Source: Candidatus Limimorpha caballi (GTDB lineage Bacteria; Bacteroidota; Bacteroidia; Bacteroidales; F082). Taken from it: a stretch of DNA of 45,478 nt. This document shows positions 39,175 to 45,478 of this stretch, piece after piece (within the stretch, counting starts at the first letter, position 1; the number at the start of each line of letters is the position of its first letter). The notes under the pieces were generated by a model, which saw only the letters and a list, made by a program, of their open reading frames with translations, was not told the DNA's origin and did not search any database. The stretch covers positions 1-45,478 of the forward strand of contig JAGHUX010000042.1 of assembly GCA_018064605.1 (NCBI GenBank), given 5' to 3'. The position numbers and the translations under genes were made by a program.

Positions 39175-39215
39175 TTTTTTATTCTTTTTTGTTCTACAAA
39201 CGCTAAGACTCAGTC

Positions 39216-39653
39216 TTACTTTAAAGGTGATTCGCCTGTGATCTTGACACCCATGCTGCGGGCCGTGCCGGCGACCATGCTCATTGCTGACTCCACGGTG
39301 AAGCAGTTCATGTCCTTCATCTTGTTCTCAGCGATTGCACGGACTGTGTCCCATGTCAATGAACCGACCTTCGAGCGGTTCGGCTCCTTTGAACCTTTGG
39401 CGGCTTTGGCGGCCTCGAGTACGGAGACAGCTACTGGAGATGCTTTCACAACGAAGTCAAAGCTCTTGTCCTTATAGACCGTGATGATGACTGGCAAGAC
39501 CTTGCCGGCCTGGTCCTGGGTGCGAGCGTTGAACTGCTTGCAAAACTCCATGATGTTCACACCCTTCGAACCCAATGCAGGTCCGACCGGTGGTGCTGGA
39601 TTAGCGGCTCCTCCTTTGATTTGCAGTTTAATTAATCCGCTTACTTCTTTCAT
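39216..39653 (-). CDS. rplK: Ribosomal protein uL11
   Basis: A 145-residue 50S protein at the GTPase-associated centre, contacting 23S rRNA and needed for the stringent-response sensor. The N-terminal proline-rich [34 protein letters not shown] and C-terminal rRNA-binding domain ([20 protein letters not shown] ... [11 protein letters not shown]) are intact. It lies 42 bases after nusG. Confidence 0.98.
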   Translation of the reverse strand: MKEVSGLIKLQIKGGAANPAPPVGPALGSKGVNIMEFCKQFNARTQDQAGKVLPVIITVYKDKSFDFVVKASPVAVSVLEAAKAAKGSKEPNRSKVGSLTWDTVRAIAENKMKDMNCFTVESAMSMVAGTARSMGVKITGESPLK

Positions 39654-39695
39654 TTTAATTTACTGTAAAAGTTAAATGAAAACATTAATCACATC

Positions 39696-40250
39696 CTAAC
39701 TCTCCCTCTTCACCTGGAAGAAACTGAGTTCGAGCGGTGTCTTACGACCGAAGAGTTTCACCATAACGACGAGTTTCTTCTTCTCGTCGTTAACTTCTTC
39801 GATAATGCCACTGAAACTGCTGAACGGCCCGTCGTTGACCGTGACAGTCTCGCCGACAATGAACTCAACCTCTGAACCCTCGCCGTTTTCGGCCATCTCG
39901 TCAACCTTTCCTAAGATGCGGCTGACTTCCGCAGGGCGAATCGGGTCGGGGTTCCCGCCGCGCGTGCCGAGGAATCCCAGCACATTCGGCACATCCTTGA
40001 TAAGGTGCATGACCTCCGCGTTAAGGTTCGCCTCGATGAGGACATAGCCGGGGAGGTAGTTCCTCTCCTTGCTGATTTTCTTTCCGTTCCTCACCGAATA
40101 CACCTTTTCCGTCGGAATCAACACTTGTGAAATCAGATCCTGTAACATGGTGGAACGCGACACCTCGGCATCGAGATACTCTTTGACTTTCTTCTCTTTG
40201 CCGCTGATCGCCTTTATTACATACCACTTTTTGTCGTTCTGCTCACTCAT
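39696..40250 (-). CDS. nusG: Transcription termination/antitermination factor NusG
   Basis: A 184-residue elongation factor that binds the polymerase clamp and links it to Rho or the ribosome. The NGN domain (KKWYVIKAISGKEKKVKEYL ... YLPGYVLIEA ... VPNVLGFLG) is followed by a KOW domain (GETVTVNDGPFSSFSGIIEEV ... KLVVMVKLFGRKTPLEL). It lies between secE and rplK as usual. The length is ordinary, without the extra insertions of specialised NusG paralogues such as UpxY. Confidence 0.97.
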   Translation of the reverse strand: MSEQNDKKWYVIKAISGKEKKVKEYLDAEVSRSTMLQDLISQVLIPTEKVYSVRNGKKISKERNYLPGYVLIEANLNAEVMHLIKDVPNVLGFLGTRGGNPDPIRPAEVSRILGKVDEMAENGEGSEVEFIVGETVTVNDGPFSSFSGIIEEVNDEKKKLVVMVKLFGRKTPLELSFFQVKRES

Positions 40251-40310
40251 CTTACCTGCGATTTTAGAAATAGTTAAAATGATGATTTTTTAGATCAAAC
40301 ATTTCCGTTG

Positions 40311-40502
40311 TCAGAAGATACGATAAAAAGCCTCCAACAAGGTTTCAAAAGACTTATCCATCAGATATACCACCAAGGCGATAATTAGGGAAGCAATGGA
40401 TACGACGATAGCACTACTCTGGAGTTCCTTCCAAGTCGGCCAGGATGTCTTCTGGACCAACTCGTTGTAACATTCTTTAATGTAGTTGATGAACTTTCTC
40501 AT
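40311..40502 (-). CDS. secE: Preprotein translocase subunit SecE
   Basis: A 63-residue single-span membrane protein that clamps SecY in the translocon. It has the conserved amphipathic N-terminus KECYNELVQKTSWPTWKELQSS and a transmembrane helix (AIVVSIASLIIALVVYLM), the short form typical of non-enteric bacteria. It sits between tRNA-Trp and nusG. Confidence 0.96.
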   Translation of the reverse strand: MRKFINYIKECYNELVQKTSWPTWKELQSSAIVVSIASLIIALVVYLMDKSFETLLEAFYRIF

Positions 40503-40521
40503 TTTGTTTGTCTGTTTTTAT

Positions 40522-40597
40522 TGGCACAGGCGGAAGGGCTCGAACCCTCAACCTATGGTTTTGGAGACCACCACTCTACCAATTGAGCTACGCCTGT
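40522..40597 (-). tRNA. tRNA-Trp (CCA)
   Basis: A 76-base cloverleaf with a 7-bp acceptor stem (ACAGGCG/CGCCTGT), anticodon loop CTCCAAA giving anticodon CCA, and T-loop TTCGAGC. The 3' CCA end is encoded (plus-strand TGG at 40522-40524), unlike the other five tRNAs in this window. Located between tuf and secE, the usual place in Bacteroidota. Confidence 0.96.
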
Positions 40598-40605
40598 CTG
40601 TTTTA

Positions 40606-40633
40606 CGAAGTCCGGCCCGAAAACCGGACTTCG
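40606..40633 (-). promoter_or_regulatory. Hairpin between tuf and tRNA-Trp
   Basis: CGAAGTCCGG (40606-40615) and CCGGACTTCG (40624-40633) make a perfect 10-bp stem with an eight-base loop, starting eight bases before the tRNA 5' end on the transcript. No T-tract follows, so it is more likely an RNA-processing or partial attenuation element than a full terminator. Confidence 0.65.
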
Positions 40634-40648
40634 CAAGTATTTGAAATA

Positions 40649-41839
40649 TTAGTCTTCAATGAGTTCGATGACCTGACCTGAACCGACTGTCCTGCCGCCT
40701 TCACGGATAGCGAAACGGAGACCCTTGTCCATGGCGATCTCAGAGATCAACTGCACCTCGATTGTGACGTGGTCGCCCGGCATGACCATCTCCATTCCTT
40801 CCGGAAGTGTGATCTCACCTGTGACGTCAGTTGTCCTGAAGTAGAACTGAGGACGATATTTGTTTCTGAACGGTGTGTGACGGCCGCCTTCTTCCTTTGA
40901 AAGGACGTAAACTTCGCCTTTGAAGTGTGCGTGCGGCTTCACTGAACCCGGCTTCGCGATAACCATACCACGGCGGATTTCGTCTTTGTCGATACCACGG
41001 AGGAGGAGACCTGCGTTGTCGCCTGCTTCACCCTCGTCGAGGATCTTGCGGAACATCTCGACGCCCGTGACTGTTGATTTGAGCTTTTCAGCGCCCATAC
41101 CGATGATTTCGACCGGGTCGCCGACCTTGATGACACCTGTCTCGATACGGCCTGTCGCGACTGTGCCACGGCCTGTGATTGAGAACACGTCTTCGATAGG
41201 CATAAGGAACGGTTTGTCAACTGCTCTCTGCGGCTCCGGAATCCATGTGTCGCAGGCTTCCATGAGTTCGTCGATCTTGGCTGACCACTGTGGCTCATCG
41301 TTCAATGCACCGAGTGCCGAGCCGCGGATGATAGGTGTGTTGTCACCGTCGAATTCATACTTGCTGAGGAGGTCGCGGACTTCCATTTCGACGAGTTCGA
41401 GAAGCTCTTCATCGTCAACGAGGTCGCACTTGTTCAAGAAAACAACCAATCTTGGCACACCGACCTGGCGGGCGAGAAGGATGTGTTCACGTGTCTGCGG
41501 CATGGGACCGTCTGTCGCGGCGACGACGATGATCGCACCGTCCATCTGAGCGGCACCAGTGACCATGTTCTTGACATAGTCGGCGTGGCCAGGGCAGTCA
41601 ACGTGTGCGTAGTGACGGTTAGCTGTCTGGTATTCGACGTGTGCCGTGTTAATGGTGATACCTCTTTCTTTTTCTTCAGGAGCCGAGTCGATCGAGTCGA
41701 ATGACTTGACTTCTGACAAGCCCATCTTTGACAGGTGCAGTGTGATAGCAGCCGTCAAGGTTGTCTTACCGTGGTCAACGTGGCCGATTGTACCAATGTT
41801 AACGTGTGGTTTGGATCTTTCGAATTTTTCTTTTGCCAT
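40649..41839 (-). CDS. tuf: Elongation factor Tu
   Basis: A 396-residue GTPase that delivers aminoacyl-tRNA to the ribosome. G motifs are GHVDHGKT (P-loop), [12 protein letters not shown] and NKCD. Domain 2 and 3 signatures follow ([40 protein letters not shown]). It lies just after a five-tRNA array and before tRNA-Trp and secE, and is probably transcribed from the tRNA promoter at about 42.4 kb. Intact and typical. Confidence 0.98.
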   Translation of the reverse strand: MAKEKFERSKPHVNIGTIGHVDHGKTTLTAAITLHLSKMGLSEVKSFDSIDSAPEEKERGITINTAHVEYQTANRHYAHVDCPGHADYVKNMVTGAAQMDGAIIVVAATDGPMPQTREHILLARQVGVPRLVVFLNKCDLVDDEELLELVEMEVRDLLSKYEFDGDNTPIIRGSALGALNDEPQWSAKIDELMEACDTWIPEPQRAVDKPFLMPIEDVFSITGRGTVATGRIETGVIKVGDPVEIIGMGAEKLKSTVTGVEMFRKILDEGEAGDNAGLLLRGIDKDEIRRGMVIAKPGSVKPHAHFKGEVYVLSKEEGGRHTPFRNKYRPQFYFRTTDVTGEITLPEGMEMVMPGDHVTIEVQLISEIAMDKGLRFAIREGGRTVGSGQVIELIED

Positions 41840-41900
41840 ACTATTTTTGTTTACTTAAGGTTTATATTCTGTTGAATTTAACTCCATTGCACGATTCAAG

Positions 41901-41972
<72 letters not shown>

Positions 41973-41981
41973 TTTTCGTTG

Positions 41982-42054
41982 AGCGGAAGACGGGGCTCGA
42001 ACCCGCCACCTAAAGCTTGGAAGGCTTTCGCTCTGCCAAATGAGCTACTTCCGC
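41982..42054 (-). tRNA. tRNA-Gly (UCC)
   Basis: A 73-base cloverleaf: acceptor GCGGAAG/CTTCCGC, anticodon stem AAAGC/GCTTT with loop CTTCCAA (anticodon TCC) and T-loop TTCGAGC. CCA is not encoded. Nine bases from tRNA-Thr(GGU). Confidence 0.95.
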
Positions 42055-42062
42055 TTGTCTTG

Positions 42063-42144
42063 TGGGGGAGGGTGGACTCGAACCACCGAACTCATCCGAG
42101 GACAGATTTACAGTCTGTTGCAATTGCCGCTATGCGACTCCCCC
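42063..42144 (-). tRNA. tRNA-Tyr (GUA)
   Basis: An 82-base class II tRNA with a long variable arm: acceptor GGGGGAG/CTCCCCC, anticodon stem CAGA/TCTG around CTGTAAA (anticodon GTA) and T-loop TTCGAGT. CCA is not encoded. Confidence 0.95.
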
Positions 42145-42175
42145 GAAAGCCATCGTACCGCGTCTGTTCAACCTG

Positions 42176-42247
42176 AGCCGGCAGAGGGATTTGGACCCCC
42201 GACCCCGAGATTACAAATCACGTGCTCTACCGCTGAGCTATGCCGGC
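42176..42247 (-). tRNA. tRNA-Thr (UGU), copy 1
   Basis: A 72-base cloverleaf: acceptor GCCGGCA/TGCCGGC, anticodon loop TTTGTAA (anticodon TGT). Two oddities: the anticodon stem CGTGA/TCTCG has a T-T mismatch at pair 29-41, and the T-loop reads TCCAAAT, placing C at position 55 where uridine is nearly universal. Identical to the second copy. Confidence 0.88.
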
Positions 42248-42272
42248 CTGCGCGCCTGGCTTTCCTACACCG

Positions 42273-42344
42273 AGCCGGCAGAGGGATTTGGACCCCCGAC
42301 CCCGAGATTACAAATCACGTGCTCTACCGCTGAGCTATGCCGGC
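42273..42344 (-). tRNA. tRNA-Thr (UGU), copy 2
   Basis: Identical base for base to the copy 25 bases away, including the stem mismatch and C55. It is the first tRNA of the array. A recent tandem duplication or gene conversion would explain the identity. Confidence 0.88.
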
Positions 42345-42369
42345 CTTTTTCAAAGAACCACGCTGCACA

Positions 42370-42407
42370 TTTGCAGACCATCCCGTCTTTCCGAAATGGT
42401 CTGCAAA
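42370..42407. promoter_or_regulatory. Perfect inverted repeat at the tRNA/tuf promoter start site
   Basis: TTTGCAGACCAT (42370-42381) and ATGGTCTGCAAA (42396-42407) are perfect 12-bp arms with a 14-base spacer. The right arm overlaps the minus-strand -7 box and the expected start site near 42398, so a complete RNA hairpin could not form. A DNA operator is the simplest reading. Confidence 0.5.
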
Positions 42408-42434
42408 AATACATAATTTTCATAAACCGACAAC
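42404..42434 (-). promoter_or_regulatory. Promoter of the tRNA-tuf transcription unit
   Basis: On the minus strand GTTG (42434-42431) and, 19 bases on, TATTTTTG (42411-42404). The start would be about 55 bases before the first tRNA-Thr. No terminator separates the tRNAs from tuf. Confidence 0.55.
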
Positions 42435-42502
42435 CTTTTTTTATAAAAAAATTTCATTTTTTTTATAATGATCGCCAATTTACTGTCTGTCAACAAGTTG
42501 CA

Positions 42503-42799
42503 TTATTTTTCCGCACGGTTTTTATACTTCTCGACCTGCGATTTCAAGGCGTCAACGGCCATGTCAGCCGCCTCCTCGAACGTCTTGCACTGCTTGCTCG
42601 AATATAAATCGTTGCCTTTTAACATGATTCTGACGTCAGCGACCTTGTTCTCAGGCGTGTCGGTGTTCGCCAACTTCAATGTGGCCTCCGCCCCGATGAC
42701 GTCAACCATCCTCGAACACAACTTCTCAATCTTAGCCGTGATGAAATCTTCTAATTTCGCGTCCGCCTTGAAATGGACTGCATTGATCGTAACTTTCAT
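42503..42799 (-). CDS. hpf: Short-form ribosome hibernation promoting factor
   Basis: A 98-residue HPF/RaiA-family protein that binds the 30S decoding channel in stationary phase and inactivates ribosomes. It shows the beta-alpha-beta-beta-beta-alpha pattern MKVTINAVHFKADAKLEDFITAKIEKL ... DVRIMLKGNDLYSSKQCKTFEEAADMAVDALKSQVEKYK. It lacks the C-terminal dimerisation domain of long HPF. ATG 42799 is fixed by the fold and by an unusually strong Shine-Dalgarno sequence, AAGGAGG, seven bases upstream; such sites are scarce in the rest of the window. It lies 41 bases after the recombinase gene. Confidence 0.93.
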   Translation of the reverse strand: MKVTINAVHFKADAKLEDFITAKIEKLCSRMVDVIGAEATLKLANTDTPENKVADVRIMLKGNDLYSSKQCKTFEEAADMAVDALKSQVEKYKNRAEK

Positions 42800-42840
42800 T
42801 TTAAACCTCCTTTTTAAACGGTTATTAAAATTGTATTTCA

Positions 42841-43722
42841 TTATTCGTCACCCAACGGATGAGCGACCTGATAAATCTCCTTCAGCTGCTCGATGGTGTT
42901 GTGCGTGTATATCTGCGTCGAGCTGAGGCTGCTGTGACCCAGCAGCTTCTGTATCGCCCTAATGTCGGCGCCGCCATTCAGGAGATGCGTGGCGAAAGTG
43001 TGCCGCAGCACGTGCGGGCTCTTCTGCTTCAGCGTCGTCACGCCTTCAAGAATCCTGTGGACAATGTTGTATATGAAGGTCGCGCCAGCCGGCCTCCCCT
43101 TGTCGTCAACAATCAGACTAACGTTTGTGTTTCCCGGAAATTGCGCGTCACGGATTTTTTTATACCTGACGACCATCTCAACAAGTTCGCGGCTCACCGG
43201 AATCAGACGTTCCTTGTTCCTCTTGCCATGCACCTTTATTAATAGGGTGTCCTCCCCCACGTCCGAATCCTTCAGCCCCCGCAATTCAGCCTGTCTCATC
43301 CCTGTCTGATACAACATCTCGAAAACCAACTCATCCCTGCGTTCCTTGAAGTCGTCGCCTTCCGGAAACTCCACCTTGTCCATGTCCTGCTCCGGGACGA
43401 ACTTCGCAAGCTCCTTCGGCCTCCGCAGCGATTTAACGCCCTGCATCGGCGTGACCTTTATCACCTTCTCCCTCAAGCAAAATTTGTAAAACGCCCTCAA
43501 ACTCGAAATTTTCCTGTTAATGCTGCGGTTTTCCATGCCTTCGTTTTTCAAGCTGACGATGTATGAACGTACCATCTCGCCCGTCGCCTTTGTCATGTCG
43601 TCAAGCTCATATATATTAATAAGGTATGAACCGAACTGCTTCAGGTCGCGGCAATACGCTGACACCGTGTGGGTTGAATATCTTTTTTCAGTCTCGATAT
43701 ATCTTATGAAACGTCCGAGCAT
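42841..43722 (-). CDS. Tyrosine recombinase of the XerC/XerD type
   Basis: A 293-residue site-specific recombinase, probably acting at dif to resolve chromosome dimers. An N-terminal SAM-like core-binding domain (GRFIRYIETEKRYSTHTVSAYCRDLKQF) precedes the catalytic domain. The catalytic residues are Arg in TGMRQAELRGL, Lys in VHGKRNKERLIPV, HVLRHTFATHL, GHSSLSSTQIY and the nucleophilic Tyr in IYTH. ATG 43722 is chosen because the family starts there and the promoter's predicted start is 14 bases upstream. Location next to hpf and tuf is a standard chromosomal context, so this is a housekeeping Xer rather than an integrase. XerC versus XerD cannot be settled here. Confidence 0.92.
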   Translation of the reverse strand: MLGRFIRYIETEKRYSTHTVSAYCRDLKQFGSYLINIYELDDMTKATGEMVRSYIVSLKNEGMENRSINRKISSLRAFYKFCLREKVIKVTPMQGVKSLRRPKELAKFVPEQDMDKVEFPEGDDFKERRDELVFEMLYQTGMRQAELRGLKDSDVGEDTLLIKVHGKRNKERLIPVSRELVEMVVRYKKIRDAQFPGNTNVSLIVDDKGRPAGATFIYNIVHRILEGVTTLKQKSPHVLRHTFATHLLNGGADIRAIQKLLGHSSLSSTQIYTHNTIEQLKEIYQVAHPLGDE

Positions 43723-43741
43723 CTTCTTTTTAATTTCGCTC

Positions 43742-43773
43742 CAAAGATACTGCTGAATTTCAGAAAAAGCAAG
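43742..43773 (-). promoter_or_regulatory. Promoter of the Xer recombinase gene
   Basis: On the minus strand CTTG (43773-43770), a 20-base spacer, then TATCTTTG (43749-43742). The predicted start near 43736 leaves a very short leader before ATG 43722. Confidence 0.65.
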
Positions 43774-43815
43774 AGATTTTTTGAAATTTCTCACAACACG
43801 TCATATTTTTATTCA

Positions 43816-43823
43816 TATCTTTG
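43816..43823 (+). promoter_or_regulatory. -7 promoter box upstream of the kinase remnant
   Basis: TATCTTTG on the plus strand, divergent from the recombinase promoter, with no good -33 element. The 190 bases after it contain ATG codons, but every frame is short and none encodes a kinase N-lobe. Confidence 0.4.
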
Positions 43824-44016
43824 CAAAAATTAAATGACATGCCAACCATCGGATTATCACACACGAGCGAGACAATGTCCCTTCCCCACGAACGCTCTTG
43901 CACCTTTGCCTCGTGACCGAGGTTGTGAATGCGAATTTCCCCAAATGACAGACAACAGCCATGGACGACATCTCTGAAATCATACAACACAACGCACAAT
44001 CGCATCTTTGGTCTGA

Positions 44017-44802
44017 ATCGTCAAAACACTCACATACGAGTCCGTTCCTGGAACAGGTGACTGCATTGTCATGGAATATATTGACGGATGCACGCTCTCC
44101 GATTTTGTGGCGACGCATCCCGACAAAAACACACGTATCCGCGCAGCCAAGCAGTTGTTGGCAGCATTATCCTATCTGCACAGCAAACAAATGATTCACG
44201 GGGACCTCAAGCCGAGTAACATTCTCATCACCCACAATGGGCACAACATCAAACTGATTGACTTTGGGCTCAGTTCCTCGGACGATACGGTTTGTCGCAA
44301 ACAAGATTGTCGCAAAGATTTAATGGCTTACGGACAGGCTTTATCCTTCCTTCGTACGTCTTATTCACGTATAAGCAAACGTTGTGTACGAGGAGGCTAT
44401 ACATCCTGCGACCAGGTGAAGCGTGCCATACAGAAAGCGGACAATCTTCGTCGGTGGTGGCCATTAGGGTTCGGCATCGTTTGTCTGATTGTTGCTTTGG
44501 GATTGTCTCTTTCTGTTCATCTCCGACCCGATCCACGAAAGAAGATGTTACTTCTCGTTCATGAATCGGTAGATTCTATGGCTCATATTTTGTATGACTA
44601 TCCGGCAAAAGACCTTATAGATGCGTATAGTCCGTTGACTACATATTTTGATTGTTGTTATCATTCGCGAGACTCTATCGCAAATACGATAGCAGATGAC
44701 GCGTTACGTAACGACTTTATCAGCTTTCATGCTATCTATTCCGGTCAAGTGTCCCGACGTTATATTGATAGTATGACCATAGTCTTCGAAAATAAGGACT
44801 AA
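44017..44802 (+). pseudogene. 5'-truncated membrane-anchored Ser/Thr protein kinase
   Basis: The frame opens at 44017 inside a kinase (IVKTLTYESVPGTGDCIVMEYIDG, the end of the N-lobe and hinge) and runs to 44802; the first ATG (44071) is in the hinge. The catalytic loop reads HGDLKPSNIL (HRD changed to HGD) and the metal motif IDFGLS is intact. The next segment, VCRKQDCRKDLMAYGQAL, skips the activation loop and APE motif that Bacteroidales relatives have there. A transmembrane helix (WWPLGFGIVCLIVALGLSLSV) and a ~90-residue extracytoplasmic tail follow. No glycine loop or catalytic Lys is encoded upstream, where an in-frame TGA precedes 44017. I read it as a decayed kinase; a short pseudokinase is possible. 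Confidence 0.65.
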
Positions 44803-44809
44803 AAAGGAC

Positions 44810-44841
44810 TTTGGCTATATCGGAAAATTGTTGTACCTTTG
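44810..44841 (+). promoter_or_regulatory. Consensus Bacteroidota promoter
   Basis: TTTG (44810-44813), exactly 20 bases, then TACCTTTG (44834-44841): the clearest full match to the phylum's -33/-7 promoter in the window. Transcription would begin near 44848, about 20 bases before ATG 44869. Confidence 0.78.
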
Positions 44842-44868
44842 CACTCGCCAGGCCCAGAGAAGCCAAAT

Positions 44869-45441
44869 ATGAATAAGAACGCACCGGAAATATTACAATT
44901 GCGATTGGACATTGAGCAAGATGTCGCACGCCGTATCTGTACTCCTTACGATTTTGAGTTTCTGGCGGGTGCCATTTGGGAGCGCTTGCACGAGAATATC
45001 TCCCCCACTACTCTCAAACGTTTATGGGGTTATATCGAAGGAGCGGACACCACGCGTCGTGTCACTCTCTGCCTCTTGGCCCGATTCTTAGGCTATGCCG
45101 ATTGGGAAGCCTATTTAGCCGAATTAGCCAATCGTTCCGATGTGGATAGTGCCACATTTGTAGGGACGGGGGTTCACTCTTCGGAACTTACTGTGGGGCA
45201 GTTCGTTGAGGTCACTTGGCTACCTAACCGCCGTTGTGTCTTCCGTTATGAAGGAAAGGATCGGTTTGTCGTTACGCAGGCGAAGAACGCCAAGTTACAA
45301 GTAGGCGACACGTTCTCTTGCACGCATTTCTTGCAAGGTCAGCCGATGTATTTGGATCATCTCATCCAAGTTGGTTCCCCCACTCCGGTCTCATACGTTG
45401 CCGGAAACAAAGGAGGTATCAAAACAGTCAAGAAATTATAA
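44869..45441 (+). CDS. Conserved Bacteroidales hypothetical protein with helical N-terminal domain
   Basis: A 190-residue protein. The first ~90 residues are helical and carry a pattern I have seen in Bacteroidales small proteins: TPYDFEFLAGAIWERLHENISPTTLKRLWGYIEG then TRRVTLCLLARFLGYADWEAYL, which resembles a helix-turn-helix arrangement. The second half is beta-rich (VGQFVEVTWLPNRRCVFRYEG, VGDTFSCTHFLQGQPMYLDHL). There is no signal peptide or membrane segment, so it should be cytosolic. ATG 44869 fits the consensus promoter just upstream; the ten residues before it in the same frame are rejected. A regulatory role is only a guess. It follows the kinase remnant after 66 bases. Confidence 0.7.
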   Translation: MNKNAPEILQLRLDIEQDVARRICTPYDFEFLAGAIWERLHENISPTTLKRLWGYIEGADTTRRVTLCLLARFLGYADWEAYLAELANRSDVDSATFVGTGVHSSELTVGQFVEVTWLPNRRCVFRYEGKDRFVVTQAKNAKLQVGDTFSCTHFLQGQPMYLDHLIQVGSPTPVSYVAGNKGGIKTVKKL

Positions 45442-45478
45442 AAATATAATCTTTTTCTTCAAAATCGGAAATATATCT

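Noticed and set aside
42176..42344. Tandem repeats as a CRISPR array
   Set aside because: The two repeats are complete tRNA-Thr genes. No CRISPR array or cas gene is visible anywhere in the window.
42062..42607. Plus-strand ORFs of up to 181 codons across the tRNA array
   Set aside because: They are antisense to tRNA genes and hpf. The repeated peptide (EGFGPPTPRLQITCSTAEL) is just the duplicated tRNA-Thr read backwards.
42841..43722. Tyrosine recombinase as a phage or island integrase marking an integrated element at the tRNAs
   Set aside because: It has XerC/D-like length and motifs, sits in the conserved hpf-tuf neighbourhood, and no att-like repeats of the tRNA 3' ends flank a foreign segment.
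43834..43970. Short ORFs upstream of the kinase as an encoded N-lobe in another frame
   Set aside because: None of the three frames shows a glycine loop, the catalytic lysine or the alpha-C glutamate context, so a simple frameshift does not restore a kinase.

Overview
The window comes from the chromosome of a member of the Bacteroidota, almost certainly order Bacteroidales; I cannot name genus or species. The evidence is: several secreted proteins with type IX secretion (T9SS) C-terminal sorting domains; BspA-type leucine-rich repeats; an OMP_b-brl_3-type outer-membrane barrel; DUF3467, DUF4159 and DUF3791 proteins; TAnnTTTG-type promoter boxes, several with a -33 TTTG-like element about 20 nt upstream; few Shine-Dalgarno sequences; and the layout xer - hpf - tRNAs - tuf - tRNA-Trp - secE - nusG - rplKAJL - rpoBC.

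Layout. 1-3.7 kb is accessory: an IS982-family transposase, a fragment of a PKD-like surface protein, a DNA/RNA non-specific endonuclease broken by an in-frame stop in its membrane anchor, and a secreted leucine-rich-repeat protein. 3.9-8.3 kb holds a PhnP-like metallo-hydrolase facing an argS - rsmE - DUF4159 - zinc-ribbon operon. 8.4-13.6 kb is a compact, translationally coupled minus-strand cluster that I read as a ribosomally made, modified peptide (RiPP) system: a 67-residue precursor with a CX3CX3CX3C core, a radical SAM/SPASM maturase with an N-terminal recognition domain, a tandem GNAT acetyltransferase, a peptidase-containing ABC exporter and a tiny HlyD-like membrane stub. A terminator-like hairpin separates precursor from maturase. 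An outer-membrane barrel gene lies just upstream on the same strand (13.7-16.1 kb).

16.2-18.0 kb carries pyrBI behind a leader ORF that runs through an attenuator hairpin. 18.0-27.7 kb is a four-gene minus-strand operon of secreted proteins: a subtilisin-like protease with a dockerin, a protein with three cohesin-like modules, a further T9SS protein sharing a domain with it, and a small surface peptide. Upstream lie a MITE-like palindrome and a decayed DUF3791/DUF3990 toxin-antitoxin-like cassette flanked by 21-bp direct repeats.

28.8-43.7 kb is the conserved transcription/translation core: DUF3467, rpoC, rpoB, rplL, rplJ, rplA, rplK, nusG, secE, tRNA-Trp, tuf, five further tRNAs, hpf and a tyrosine recombinase. 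The right end has a 5'-truncated membrane protein kinase gene and a small conserved hypothetical protein behind a very clear promoter.

The best candidate for an undescribed system is the RiPP cluster at 8.4-13.6 kb. The pyrBI leader, the cohesin/dockerin pair and the flanking repeats of the decayed toxin cassette are also worth checking.
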